Source of the DNA: Bauldia sp963759235
GTDB lineage: Bacteria; Pseudomonadota; Alphaproteobacteria; Rhizobiales; Kaistiaceae
Assembly (NCBI GenBank): GCA_963759235.1
Contig: CAVWYO010000006.1
Location: 62,001 to 126,000 of the forward strand
Direction of reading: 5' to 3'
Length of the DNA stretch: 64,000 bases
Made by a program: the position numbers and the translations under genes. The notes under the pieces are model-generated. The model made no database searches, was not told the origin of the DNA, and worked only from the letters and a program-made list of their open reading frames with translations. Positions 35,104-44,254 of this stretch are shown in pieces. Positions within the stretch are counted from its first letter, which is position 1. Each line of letters begins with the position of its first letter.

Positions 35104-36285
35104 ATGGGGAGGGCGATGGATCATCGCGCGGCATTCGCCACCCTGGCGGCGACGCTCTGGCTTGTGGCCGGCCACCCGGCAGTCGGCGAGGACACGCCGG
35201 GCGTCACGGCCGAGCGCATCCTCTTCGGCCAGTCGGCGGCATTGGACGGCCCGGCCGCCGAGCTCGGCATCGAAATGCGGCGGGGCATCTCGGCGGCCTT
35301 TGCCGAGGCCAACCGGGCCGGCGCCATCCATGGCCGGCAGTTGGAGCTGCTCTCCTATGACGATCGCTACGAGCCCGAGGCAGCGATCGCCAATACCAAG
35401 AAGCTGATCGCCGAGGACAAGGTCTTCGCCCTGATCGGTGAGGTCGGGACGCCGACCTCGATAGTTGCCGAGCCGATCGCCAGGGCCGCCGGTGTCCCGT
35501 TCATCGGTCCCTTCACCGGGGCGGAGTTCCTGCGCGATCCGGCGCTTACCAATGTCGTCAATGTCCGCGCCTCCTACTATGAGGAGACGGAGAAGATGGT
35601 CGACAGTCTGATCCGTGATCGCGACATCACGCGCGTCGCCGTCCTCTATCAGGACAACTCCTACGGCCGGAGCGGTCTCGCCGGGGTGACCCAGGCACTC
35701 GACCGGCGCGGTCTGGCGCTGGCCGGCACCGGGGTCTACATGCGCAATACGACCGCGGTGAAGACCGCCCTGCTCAGGATGCGCGAGCAGAACCCGCAGG
35801 CGATCATCATCATCGGCGCCTATCTGCCGAGCGCGGTCTTCACCAAGTGGGCGCGAAAGCTTGGCGTCGATGCCGTCATCCTCAATATTTCGTTCGTCGG
35901 CGCGAACGCGCTCGCCGCCGAACTCGGCCCGGCGGGGGAGGGCGTCTACGTCACAGAGGTCGTGCCGTTTCCCGATGGCAACACCATGCCGCTGCTGGCA
36001 CAATACCGCGCGGCGCTTGCGGCTTACGACGACGCGGCCAAGCCCGGCTTCGGCTCGCTCGAGGGCTATATCGCCGGCCGGCTGACCGTCGAGGTCCTGC
36101 GCCAACTGGGCGAAGCGCCGACGCGCCAGGGCTTTCTGTCAACGCTGGCGGAAACCGGCGACTACGATATCGGAGGCTTTGCACTGCATTACGGGCCTCA
36201 TGACAACCGCGGTTCGGATCAGGTGTTTCTGACCAAGATCCAAGGTGACGGCAGCGTCGTTCCGGTGGAGCGGATCTCGCCATGA
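35104..36285 (+). CDS. Periplasmic ligand-binding protein, branched-chain amino acid type, linked to signalling
   Basis: 393 residues with a signal peptide (hydrophobic AAFATLAATLWLVAG, cleavage near residue 28). The mature protein has the LivJ-type bilobal pattern: ILFGQSAALDGPAAELGIEM, RQLELLSYDDRYEPEAA, VAVLYQDNSYGRSGL and AIIIIGAYLPSA. No ABC permease or ATPase lies near; instead its TGA overlaps the ATG of a membrane SpoIIE phosphatase (ATGA). This argues for a sensory role, presenting ligand occupancy to the phosphatase's periplasmic domain. The start at 35104 follows GAGG; an ATG at 35116 is an alternative. Confidence 0.82.
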   Translation: MGRAMDHRAAFATLAATLWLVAGHPAVGEDTPGVTAERILFGQSAALDGPAAELGIEMRRGISAAFAEANRAGAIHGRQLELLSYDDRYEPEAAIANTKKLIAEDKVFALIGEVGTPTSIVAEPIARAAGVPFIGPFTGAEFLRDPALTNVVNVRASYYEETEKMVDSLIRDRDITRVAVLYQDNSYGRSGLAGVTQALDRRGLALAGTGVYMRNTTAVKTALLRMREQNPQAIIIIGAYLPSAVFTKWARKLGVDAVILNISFVGANALAAELGPAGEGVYVTEVVPFPDGNTMPLLAQYRAALAAYDDAAKPGFGSLEGYIAGRLTVEVLRQLGEAPTRQGFLSTLAETGDYDIGGFALHYGPHDNRGSDQVFLTKIQGDGSVVPVERISP

Positions 36286-38396
36286 CGGCGACATCGGCTC
36301 CGCCGCGGTCACGCGTGGGATTGTCGATCAAGCTCTATGCGGCCATCGCGGGCGCGGTAGCCCTCACCCTGGCGGCCAGCGTCGTAGCCTGGATCTCGTT
36401 CGTCGAGCTCGGACAGCTCCAGCGGCAAATCACGCGCCAGCGCATCCCATCGATCAGCGATTCGCTTCGCCTGGCGCGGCAAAGCGCGCTGATCGCGGCG
36501 ACGGTCCCGGCGCTGGTCTCCGCCTCCGACGAGTCGGAGCGAAATCGGGCAATGGCGGACCTGAGCAACCAGCGTCAGGTGATCGGTCAGCTGGTCGATC
36601 GGCTGGCAAGCGAAACGAGCGGCGATTCGAGCGCGCCGGAAAACGATGCCCGCATGGCGGAGATCCGCGACGCGAGCCGGCAGCTTTCCGATATGCTCGA
36701 TCGGCTCGATCAGTCCGTCGGCCGCCAGCTTGCGCTGAAGAGCCAGCTTGACGACCGGATTGACCGCGCGGCCAATCTGCACCGTCAGCTGATCGAGCTG
36801 CTGACGCCGTTGCTCGACGACGCCACCCTCTATCTGGTGACCGGCTTTCGCACCCTTGAGGACGCGACGCCGGAACCGCCGGAGCGACGGTTCACCGAGA
36901 AGACGCTGCTCGGCTACGCCGCCATGACCCAGCTCAGCATCGAAGGCAACCTCATCGGCGGGCTCCTCGCGGAGGCGGCCAATATCCCGGACGTTGCGCT
37001 GTTGCAGCCGTTGAGCGAGCGGTTCGAGGCGGCCAGCGACCGGTTCCTGCAATCCATCGATGCGGCCGGTCTCGCTGATCGGCAATCGCTGCGCGGCGTG
37101 GCGACGGCGCTGATCGCGCTCGGCGAGGGCACCGACGGCATAATCGAGCCGCGCCGGCAGTTGCTCCTGGAGCAGCACTCCGCCAATGCCCTGGTCGAGC
37201 AGGCCCGCACGCTCGCCACCGTCTTGACCGGTCACGTCGACCGGCTTGTGCAGAGCGTCCAGGCAAGGATGCAGGAGGCGGTCACCGCTTCCAACCACGC
37301 TATCGATGTCGGCGAGACGCTGCTTTTGGTGCTCAATGCGGTCAGCATCCTTGGCGCCGTCCTGATAGGCTGGGGTTACGTCGCGCGGCACCTCACGGCC
37401 CCCATCGTTCAGATCACCAGCGCCGCCGCTGCCTTCGAAGCGGCGCGCTTCGACGCGGCAAGCCTGGCCGCGGTACGGCAAAGGACGGACGAACTGGGCG
37501 ATCTTGCGCGGACTTTCACCGCGATGGCCGCCGAAGTGCAGTCCCGCGCCGACACGCTCGACCGGCTCGTCGCCGAGCGCACCCATGAGCTCAACGAGAA
37601 GAACGCCGCGCTCGAGCAGTCAAAACAGCGGGTCGAGGCGGAGCTGGAGATCGCTCGCTCGCTGCAATTGGCGATGCTGCCGCAAGATTTGCCCAAGAAC
37701 GCCGGTTACACCGGTAAGGCTGCGATGGTTCCAGCCCGCGAGATGGGCGGCGACTTCTACGATTTCTTCCCGATCGGCGACGAGAGGCTCGGCCTCGTCA
37801 TTGCCGACGTCTCCGGCAAGGGCGTGCCTGCCGCCTTCTTCATGGCGATCTCGCGCACGATCCTGCAGGGCAGCGCCCGTGAGCGTCGCACTCCGGGACA
37901 ATGCCTTGCCGCCGCCAACGAGCTGCTCTGCCAGCAAAACCCGCTCGACCTGTTCGTGACGGTCTTCTACGGCATCCTCGATATCGAGACGGGCGAGCTT
38001 CGTTATGCAAACGGCGGCCACAATCCGCCGCTGCTGGCGAGGACCGACGGCACGGTTGCCAGCCTGCCGGGCACCGGCGGCATGGCGATGGGGGTGATGC
38101 GGGGCCTCACCTACAAGGAGGACAGCGTGACGCTGACGCCGGGCGACACGCTGTTGCTCTACACCGACGGGATCTCCGAGGCGATGGACCGGGATGGCCG
38201 GGAGTTCACCGAAGCGCGGCTGGTCAACTCGATGTCGGAGAGCCACCGGCAGTCGGTCGAGGTCGTCGTGTCGACGGTCATCGACGCGGTGCGAAACTTC
38301 GTGGGCGACGCACCCCAGTCCGATGACATTACCTGCCTGGTCGTTCGCTACAAGGGGCCGCCGGAACACGCGGAGCAGCGCGACGCGGCCGAATAG
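36282..38396 (+). CDS. Membrane SpoIIE-family serine phosphatase with HAMP domain
   Basis: 704 residues. Order: membrane segment at about 19-40; a periplasmic region of some 300 residues, mostly helical; second membrane segment at about 346-366; HAMP linker; coiled coil (ERTHELNEKNAALEQSKQRV); and a PP2C-type phosphatase from about 470 to 695. Metal-binding motifs are visible as EMGGDFYDFF, IADVSGKGVPAAF and the late QSDDITCLVV, so the phosphatase should be active. Such proteins dephosphorylate STAS antagonists in partner-switching systems. It is coupled to the binding-protein gene upstream and is convergent with the STAS gene, only 12 bases apart. The STAS protein at 38409-38747 is its likely substrate. 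Confidence 0.9.
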   Translation: MTATSAPPRSRVGLSIKLYAAIAGAVALTLAASVVAWISFVELGQLQRQITRQRIPSISDSLRLARQSALIAATVPALVSASDESERNRAMADLSNQRQVIGQLVDRLASETSGDSSAPENDARMAEIRDASRQLSDMLDRLDQSVGRQLALKSQLDDRIDRAANLHRQLIELLTPLLDDATLYLVTGFRTLEDATPEPPERRFTEKTLLGYAAMTQLSIEGNLIGGLLAEAANIPDVALLQPLSERFEAASDRFLQSIDAAGLADRQSLRGVATALIALGEGTDGIIEPRRQLLLEQHSANALVEQARTLATVLTGHVDRLVQSVQARMQEAVTASNHAIDVGETLLLVLNAVSILGAVLIGWGYVARHLTAPIVQITSAAAAFEAARFDAASLAAVRQRTDELGDLARTFTAMAAEVQSRADTLDRLVAERTHELNEKNAALEQSKQRVEAELEIARSLQLAMLPQDLPKNAGYTGKAAMVPAREMGGDFYDFFPIGDERLGLVIADVSGKGVPAAFFMAISRTILQGSARERRTPGQCLAAANELLCQQNPLDLFVTVFYGILDIETGELRYANGGHNPPLLARTDGTVASLPGTGGMAMGVMRGLTYKEDSVTLTPGDTLLLYTDGISEAMDRDGREFTEARLVNSMSESHRQSVEVVVSTVIDAVRNFVGDAPQSDDITCLVVRYKGPPEHAEQRDAAE

Positions 38397-38408
38397 TCGA
38401 ACTCCGGT

Positions 38409-38747
38409 TCAGCCGGCGACGGCGGCCTCCGCCTCCTGACGCGAATCGACGATTGTCAGGATGGACGCGAAGCCGCTGATGTCGAAAACCTCGCGGATAT
38501 GCGGCTTCATCCCGCAGAGCGCCAGCTTTCCCCCGCCCTGCTTCAGGCGCTTGGCCGTCACCAGCACGAGCCGCAGCCCGGCGCTGGAGATGTAGTCGAG
38601 CCGCGCGCAGTCGAACACGATACGCAAATAGCCGCCGTCGAGATGCCCGAAAACGTCGGTTTCGGCCGCCCCGACGTTGCTGCTGTCGAGACGACCTTCC
38701 GGGACGAGGACCAGCGATTTATCGGCCGTGAACTCAGTGGGTATCAT
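38409..38747 (-). CDS. STAS-domain anti-sigma factor antagonist
   Basis: 112 residues forming a single STAS domain of the RsbV/SpoIIAA type. The phosphorylation region reads RLDYISSAGLRLVL, with Ser54/Ser55 the candidate phosphosites; FDCARL before it is the usual strand. The start at 38747 (MIPTEFTADK) was chosen over the longer frame from 38807, whose extra residues do not fit the domain. In partner switching the unphosphorylated form binds the kinase RsbW and frees its target. It lies 107 bases after the RsbW-like gene and next to the phosphatase expected to act on it. Confidence 0.87.
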   Translation of the reverse strand: MIPTEFTADKSLVLVPEGRLDSSNVGAAETDVFGHLDGGYLRIVFDCARLDYISSAGLRLVLVTAKRLKQGGGKLALCGMKPHIREVFDISGFASILTIVDSRQEAEAAVAG

Positions 38748-38854
38748 GCCTTGTCCGTTCTGTTTCGTTGAGGCGAGCCAAGCAAGCGAACCGATGACCG
38801 TTTGCATAGTCCGGGGCGGTCGGCAGGTCCAGCGCCATGGTCGCCCCGGTTCAC

Positions 38855-39304
38855 TTACGGCCGCCGGCCAGGCGCCGCGATCGACTTGCGAAGGGTCAGC
38901 ACGTTTCTGTCGCCGACCCGGCGATAGGTCACCCCGTCCATCAGCGTGCGGATGAAATGGACGCCAAGGCCGCCGACCGCGCGCGCGTCGAGATCGGCTT
39001 CGAGATCCGGCGGCGGCGCCTCGAGCGGATTGAAAGGAGCTCCCTCGTGCGCGATTTCCGCTGCGATCTCGTCGGTCCCGACGCGAATCGTGACGATTGC
39101 TTCGTGGGCCCCGCCCTCCGGCCAGGCATAGGAAACCGTATTGGTGAGCGCCTCGTCGATGGCGAGGTTGACATGGCCGATGGTTGCGGCGGGCACGCCG
39201 AGGTTTTGGCAGAAACGCTCGATCTCTTCGGCCGCGGCCGGGATCGCGTCGAGGCGATTGGCGATGCGCAGCGTCAGGACACGGTCCGTGGCTTCGCCCT
39301 TCAT
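38855..39304 (-). CDS. RsbW-like ATP-binding protein (anti-sigma factor/kinase)
   Basis: 149 residues with the GHKL ATPase fold of RsbW/SpoIIAB. The N-box is NLAIDEALTNTVSYAW with Glu51 and Asn55; the G2 region GGLGVHFIRTLMDGV is at 111-125. In the G1 box, where the family normally has Asp-x-Gly to hold adenine, the sequence is His86-Glu87-Gly88 (IAHEGAPFNP). Nucleotide binding may therefore be altered. Its ATG overlaps the stop of the Na/Pi-type gene (ATGA at 39301-39304 on the minus strand). It probably phosphorylates the STAS protein downstream and sequesters an unknown partner. Confidence 0.84.
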   Translation of the reverse strand: MKGEATDRVLTLRIANRLDAIPAAAEEIERFCQNLGVPAATIGHVNLAIDEALTNTVSYAWPEGGAHEAIVTIRVGTDEIAAEIAHEGAPFNPLEAPPPDLEADLDARAVGGLGVHFIRTLMDGVTYRRVGDRNVLTLRKSIAAPGRRP

Positions 39305-40938
39305 GTGGTGCGCAGCCCCTGAGTGGGGTGGGTCAGGCCTTTGGCGGGCGGCTGCTCGGGCAGCACCTCGGCCAGCCGGCCGAGCAGCCATGAGGCGCGC
39401 TCGGTCAGGTTGGTGATGGTCAGGATGGCCATCTTGTCGCCGGCGCCGAGCGCCGCGTCGCTAGCCAGATATTCCTCGCGCAGTCGCCGCATCAGCGCGC
39501 CGCGGTCGCCGGTCGCCTGCAGGAGAAGCACCCGATCGTCCTCGCCGCCGGGGCCCATCGCCTCGACCATGGTCAAAAGCACCGCGTCGAGGCCTTCCAC
39601 CACGTTGCTCGCCAGGCGGCGGGTGCTTTGATTATCGCCGATTTCGCCGACGGCACGCACCAGGTCGACCAGCGTCTCGGTCAACCCGTCGAGAAGCCGT
39701 TGGAGGATCAGCGCGTGGTTGAGGCGCTCGTAGCCGGAATGCGAGATCGGCGCCTCGCCAAGCCGGCCTAGGAAATCGTCGATCGCCGAAGCGAGCGTGA
39801 CGATGATCTGCCGCTGGCGGGACGTGAGGGCCGCCGCATCCTTGGTTGCGTCCCGCCCGACGTCGAGGAGGCGCGGCAGATAGCTGGCCAGTCGCTGTTG
39901 CTCGAGGGAGACGAGGTCGAGGGCGGTTTCCGGCTCCTGCGCGGCGTGATCGTAAATGTAGCGTGGCTGCGCGTCGCTCTCCTCCTGCGGCGGCGGGTAG
40001 AGTCTGGCGAGGAGCCGAGCCGCCGGACTGACGACAGGAGCGAGGACGATGGCGCCGGCAATGTTGAAGACGACATAGACGTAAGCAAGCTGGAGTGCCG
40101 GATCCGCTGCCAGCCGGGTGACGATCGCCCGCACGATCGGGATGCCTGAATAGACCTCGATGTAGAAGATCGGCACCATCACGAACGCCGCCACGAAGTT
40201 GAACGCCACCTGGAACATCGAAACCTGCCGCTGTCGCCCCTTGAGATTGGCGGAAAGCAGGTAGGTGAGGACGCTCGCTCCGACGTTGGCGCCGTAGATC
40301 GCCATCACCGTCTGATCGAAGGAGAAGACGCCGGAATTGGCAAGCGTGATGGCGAGGAGCGTGATCGAATTGGTCGACTGGGTGATGACGGAGAGAACCG
40401 CGGCGATTAAGAGGATCAGCATGTAGGACGACCCTGCCTCGGCCATCAGGGTGTGCACCCACGACTCGTGGGCGATGGGGGCGGCGCTGTCCTGAAGCAT
40501 CTGCAGACCGAGAAAGACCAGACCGATGCCAAAGACGGCCATGGCGAAGGTGCGCGTCGGCGCGAGGCGCTCGCTCGCGAACGAAATGCCGGCAATGCCG
40601 AGCAGGACGAGGATGAACAGATGAATGTCGAGCGCCGCGATGATGACGAGGAGGGTGGTGCCGACGTTGCATCCGACGACGATCGCCAGCCCGCTCACGA
40701 CGGTGAGGAGGCCGCTCCCCAGCATGCTGACGACGATGAAGGTGACGGCCGATGTGCTCTGCATCACCCCGCCCGCGGCGAACCCCCAGACCAGGCCGGC
40801 GGCAGGCCGTCTGGTCCACGCCGCCACCGTTTCGCGAAAACGGCGGCCGGTCATCTTCTTCAAATTCTCGGTCAGCAGGTACATGCCGGCGAAGAAGAGA
40901 CCCAGCCCCCCCACGCCGGCCGCAACCATGCCGAACAT
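39301..40938 (-). CDS. Na/Pi cotransporter family protein with PhoU-like C-terminus
   Basis: 545 residues. The N-terminal 330 residues hold two repeated membrane units with the family signatures QSTSAVTFIVV (from residue 60) and QSTNSITLLAI (from 187), as in NptA/YjbB. The C-terminal 200 residues are helical and acidic and resemble PhoU domains. The ATG at 40938 is preceded by GGAGG at five bases; a GTG at 40977 lacks such a site. It is the first gene of an operon with the RsbW-like and STAS genes. It may move phosphate, or sense it for the switch. The operon link to anti-sigma type genes is unusual for this family. Confidence 0.87.
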   Translation of the reverse strand: MFGMVAAGVGGLGLFFAGMYLLTENLKKMTGRRFRETVAAWTRRPAAGLVWGFAAGGVMQSTSAVTFIVVSMLGSGLLTVVSGLAIVVGCNVGTTLLVIIAALDIHLFILVLLGIAGISFASERLAPTRTFAMAVFGIGLVFLGLQMLQDSAAPIAHESWVHTLMAEAGSSYMLILLIAAVLSVITQSTNSITLLAITLANSGVFSFDQTVMAIYGANVGASVLTYLLSANLKGRQRQVSMFQVAFNFVAAFVMVPIFYIEVYSGIPIVRAIVTRLAADPALQLAYVYVVFNIAGAIVLAPVVSPAARLLARLYPPPQEESDAQPRYIYDHAAQEPETALDLVSLEQQRLASYLPRLLDVGRDATKDAAALTSRQRQIIVTLASAIDDFLGRLGEAPISHSGYERLNHALILQRLLDGLTETLVDLVRAVGEIGDNQSTRRLASNVVEGLDAVLLTMVEAMGPGGEDDRVLLLQATGDRGALMRRLREEYLASDAALGAGDKMAILTITNLTERASWLLGRLAEVLPEQPPAKGLTHPTQGLRTT

Positions 40939-41066
40939 CAGCGCCTCCAAAGCCTTTGCCGCCAGGCGGCGGTTCACTATCTAGTATCTGGCGTCGCGGT
41001 AAAGGTCCTTGCTTCGGCGTGGTCAGTCCGACGGGTCGGCGGACGTTTTCAAGGGACGCCTCCAAG

Positions 41067-41426
41067 GTGAGTTTGAGACCGGTGGCCGCAGTCAACTTGG
41101 CTCTTCGCTTCATCCTCGAAATCGCGGGCATTGTGGCGCTTGGCTATTGGGGCTTCACCGCCGGCTCGGACACCTTTTTGCGCATTATCCTCGGGGTAGG
41201 CGCGCCGGTCGTTCTCATCGCGGTGTGGGCTCTGGTCGTCGCGCCAAGGGCCAACAACCAGCTCTCGCAGTTGGTGCGGATGGCGCTTGGCACCGTCCTG
41301 CTCGAGGGCACTGCCGCCGCATTGTTCATGGCCGGCCGGCCCGCGCTCGGCGTTGTCCTGGCGCTCGTCGTGCTGGCGAACGCCGTGCTGATGGTCGTGT
41401 TTGGGTCGGTCGGCGCGCGTCTTTGA
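41067..41426 (+). CDS. YrdB/DUF2568 family small membrane protein
   Basis: 119 residues from a GTG at 41067, ten bases after AAGGGA. Four hydrophobic segments are visible: ALRFILEIAGIVALGYWGF, IILGVGAPVVLIAVWALVV, TVLLEGTAAALFMAG and VVLALVVLANAVLMVVFG. The pattern and the central WALVVAPRA fit DUF2568 (YrdB), a small membrane family without a known role. It is transcribed alone, divergent from the Na/Pi-type operon and convergent with the monooxygenase, 8 bases from its stop. Confidence 0.75.
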   Translation: MSLRPVAAVNLALRFILEIAGIVALGYWGFTAGSDTFLRIILGVGAPVVLIAVWALVVAPRANNQLSQLVRMALGTVLLEGTAAALFMAGRPALGVVLALVVLANAVLMVVFGSVGARL

Positions 41427-41434
41427 AGTCGGCC

Positions 41435-42982
41435 TCATCCCTCCGTGCGTAGCCAGGGCGGGGTTTTCGTTCTCGCCACGATGTGGAGCCGGGAAAGGAA
41501 GCCCTCGAGTTCGGCAACTCGCTGCTGCGGTTCGGCCAAGGCGACGTAACCGTCCGGGCGGACAAGATAGGCGGCGTCGCGAGCGAGCCGGGCCGCCTGC
41601 GCCGCTGCGGTCCACGGGAACGCGACAAGTTCCAGCCCGTGCGACTGGACAGAAGAGCGGAGAGGCTCATTCGCCGTGCCGTACACGTGAACCTGCCAGT
41701 CCAATCCGGTGAGCGGCGCGAAATTTCCGCCATCGGGGCCCTCGACCCAGGGCAGCCGGTCGCCGCCGTGCACGCTGCCGGCCGACCCGACGCCGATCGG
41801 GCCGTGCCGGTAGGAGATCTCGATCTGCGAGATGGAGCGGAAGGCCATGCGGAGCACGGGACGGAGGCGCGAAAACGCCGACACAAGTCTCGGCACGACG
41901 CTCTCACGCCACACCTCGCCGATGGCCGAGCGTGTCGCCACGAGGCGAAACAGCCGGTCCGTGGTCCTCACCAAACGTCGCGCGAAAGCGATCCGCTCGG
42001 GTTCGTAGCTGTCGAAAAGGACCGCGTCGGCCCGGTTCTGCACCACCGCGGCGAGTTTCCAGGCAAGGTTCACCGCGTCGCCGATGCCGGTGTTCATCCC
42101 CTGGCCGCCGGCCGGGCTATGGACGTGACAGGCGTCCCCCAAGAGGAAGACCCGCCCAACCCTGAACTGCTCGGCGACGCGATGACTGACGTGATAGGTC
42201 GAGAACCAGTTGACCGCCTCGATCGACAGGCCCGTGCTCGTCGAGACCGAGGCGCGGACATCGTCGAAGGTGATCGCCTGGTTGGTCTCGTGCTCCCTCG
42301 GCACGATGCCGATCAGGCGCACCGAGCCGGTCTGGCGGACCGGGAGGACAATGCAGAAGCCGTCGCGGGTCATGCAGACGTCGAGGCCGCCGTCTGCCGC
42401 CGCACCCGAGCCGATCACGTCGGCGACGTAGAACACCTCCGGATTGGTGCCTCCCGCAAAGCCGACGCCGAGCGTGTGGCGAACCATGCTGTGCGCCCCA
42501 TCGCACCCGCAGAGATAGGCGGCCTCCACCACCTCGGTCTTGCCCTTGCGAACCACGGTGGCCACCACCCGATCCTGTTTCGGGGCGAAGCCGGTGACTT
42601 CCGAGTCGCGCTCGACGAGCAGCCCCTCGCGTTCCAGGCAAGCAACGAGGATGCGTTCGTGCACGTCCTGAGGAAGCGCCAGGACAAACGGGAAGGGACT
42701 GAGCCCGGTGCCGAAATCGCCGAGCGACAAGTGACCCACGGCCCGTGCCTTCTCGCGAACGGTGATGCTCTCGACCTTGATACCGGCCGCCACCACCTCC
42801 TTCGCCAGTCCGATCTGATTGTAGAATTCGAGCGTGCGGGCGTGCACTGCGAGCGCGCGCGAGGTCTCGCCGGGCCCTTCACTCCGGTCGACAATGCGAA
42901 CGCGCACACCGAGCTTGCGAAGCCACAAAGCGAGAACGAGGCCGGTCGGACCGGCGCCGACAATCAGGACATCCGTCTCCAT
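41435..42982 (-). CDS. FAD-dependent aromatic-ring monooxygenase (class A)
   Basis: 515 residues. The FAD ADP-binding motif GAGPTG is at 9-14, the DG motif reads CGCDGAHSMVRH and the GD motif GRVFLLGDACHVHSPAGGQG; these three place it among PheA/TfdB/MhpA-type hydroxylases. A thioredoxin-like C-terminal region, seen in the phenol hydroxylase group, is suggested by LRSSVQSHGLELVAFPW and the end. The enzyme inserts one oxygen atom into an aromatic or polyketide-like substrate using NAD(P)H. It stands alone, with no dioxygenase or regulator nearby, so the substrate remains open; detoxification of antibiotics is one alternative for this family. Confidence 0.88.
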   Translation of the reverse strand: METDVLIVGAGPTGLVLALWLRKLGVRVRIVDRSEGPGETSRALAVHARTLEFYNQIGLAKEVVAAGIKVESITVREKARAVGHLSLGDFGTGLSPFPFVLALPQDVHERILVACLEREGLLVERDSEVTGFAPKQDRVVATVVRKGKTEVVEAAYLCGCDGAHSMVRHTLGVGFAGGTNPEVFYVADVIGSGAAADGGLDVCMTRDGFCIVLPVRQTGSVRLIGIVPREHETNQAITFDDVRASVSTSTGLSIEAVNWFSTYHVSHRVAEQFRVGRVFLLGDACHVHSPAGGQGMNTGIGDAVNLAWKLAAVVQNRADAVLFDSYEPERIAFARRLVRTTDRLFRLVATRSAIGEVWRESVVPRLVSAFSRLRPVLRMAFRSISQIEISYRHGPIGVGSAGSVHGGDRLPWVEGPDGGNFAPLTGLDWQVHVYGTANEPLRSSVQSHGLELVAFPWTAAAQAARLARDAAYLVRPDGYVALAEPQQRVAELEGFLSRLHIVARTKTPPWLRTEG

Positions 42983-43119
42983 TCAGTGGCCCCCGCGCAA
43001 GACAAGTTCGCCGGTCCTACTATCGCCAACCCATCGAAGAGGTCCAGAGCGCAGCTTGGGCGACGGCCGGGATTGCCGTAGCGCGCGCCTTGACGTCCCG
43101 GAGCGCTAAGTCCGACCAA
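42983..43119. other. Gap upstream of the monooxygenase
   Basis: 137 bases between two minus-strand genes. It presumably holds the monooxygenase promoter. The inverted repeat CCAAC-TAT-GTTGG at 43116-43128 straddles the stop codon of the MalK-like gene. I find no clear promoter or terminator. Confidence 0.3.
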
Positions 43120-44250
43120 CTATGTTGGAGACTCTGCCACATCATGCACGGCTCCCGGGATGGCGTGCATCTCCGATACGCAAATCCCCTCCGAGTCGAA
43201 CAGATGGCATTGGTCGGGCAGCAGCGAGAGCGTCACATTGCTGGCGCTCCGGATCACCGCCATCCCGTCGGTTCTAGCGACGAGGTTCGTGTCGCCCGCC
43301 TTGACATGCAGAAGCGTGTCGCTGCCGAGGAGCTCGACGAAGACCGCCTCTCCGTCGAGGTGAGGCAGCTCGGCGCGCGCCCCGACCAACAGATGTTCAG
43401 GCCGAATGCCGAGCGCCACCCTGGTTCCCGTCGCCACCGGCCCGCGCAGCATCACTTCGAGTTCGGTGCCGACGTCGAGCCGCACGCCGGTACGATTGCC
43501 GTCCGACGCGGTCACCGTCCCGTCGAGGAAATTCATTGCCGGCGATCCGATGAATCCGGCGACGAAGCGGTTAGCCGGCCGATGGTAGAGCTCGAGCGGT
43601 GTCCCGACCTGCTCGATGCGGCCGAGATTCATCACCACGATCCGGTCGGCGAGGGTCATCGCCTCGACCTGGTCGTGGGTCACATAGACCATCGTCGCAT
43701 TGAGCCGCGCCTTGAGTTTCGCCAGCTCGAAACGCATCCCGATGCGGAGCGCCGCGTCGAGGTTCGACAGCGGCTCGTCCAGTAGAAAAATCCTCGGGTC
43801 GCGGGTGATCGCCCGGCCGATCGCCACGCGCTGGCGCTGGCCGCCGGACAATTCGCGCGGCTTGCGGGCGAGCAGTTCCTGGAGGCTCAACGACTCCGCC
43901 GCCCGGTGCACGCGTTCGCCGACGATCTCTCTCTTGAGCCCCGCCATGCGCAGCCCGAACCCGATATTGCCGGCGACCGACATGTGCGGATAGAGCGCAT
44001 AGGACTGGAAGACCATGGCGATGCCCCGCTCGGGCGGCTCGAGACCGGTGACGTCCTCGCCGTCGATGAGGATTTGGCCCGAGGTGACATCCTCGAGACC
44101 GGCGATGATCCTCAGCAGCGTCGACTTTCCGCAGCCCGACGGGCCGACGAGAACGCAGAACTCGCCGTCGGCGACGGTAAGATCGAGGTTGGGGATCACC
44201 TCCACCTTGCCGAACAGCTTGCGGACCGCCCTGAGTTCCAGACTCGACAT
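43120..44250 (-). CDS. MalK/UgpC-type ABC transporter ATP-binding protein
   Basis: 376 residues. Walker A GPSGCGKST is at 36-44, the signature LSGGQRQRVAIGRA and Walker B IFLLDEPLSNLD follow, the switch His is in VTHDQVEAMT, and a TOBE regulatory domain makes up the C-terminal third (GIRPEHLLVG, VELLGSDTLLHV). It is the last gene of the operon that starts with the RpiR-type regulator, four bases after the kinase gene, and energises the permeases encoded at 45684 and 46517. Confidence 0.93.
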   Translation of the reverse strand: MSSLELRAVRKLFGKVEVIPNLDLTVADGEFCVLVGPSGCGKSTLLRIIAGLEDVTSGQILIDGEDVTGLEPPERGIAMVFQSYALYPHMSVAGNIGFGLRMAGLKREIVGERVHRAAESLSLQELLARKPRELSGGQRQRVAIGRAITRDPRIFLLDEPLSNLDAALRIGMRFELAKLKARLNATMVYVTHDQVEAMTLADRIVVMNLGRIEQVGTPLELYHRPANRFVAGFIGSPAMNFLDGTVTASDGNRTGVRLDVGTELEVMLRGPVATGTRVALGIRPEHLLVGARAELPHLDGEAVFVELLGSDTLLHVKAGDTNLVARTDGMAVIRSASNVTLSLLPDQCHLFDSEGICVSEMHAIPGAVHDVAESPT

Positions 44251-44254
44251 CGGA

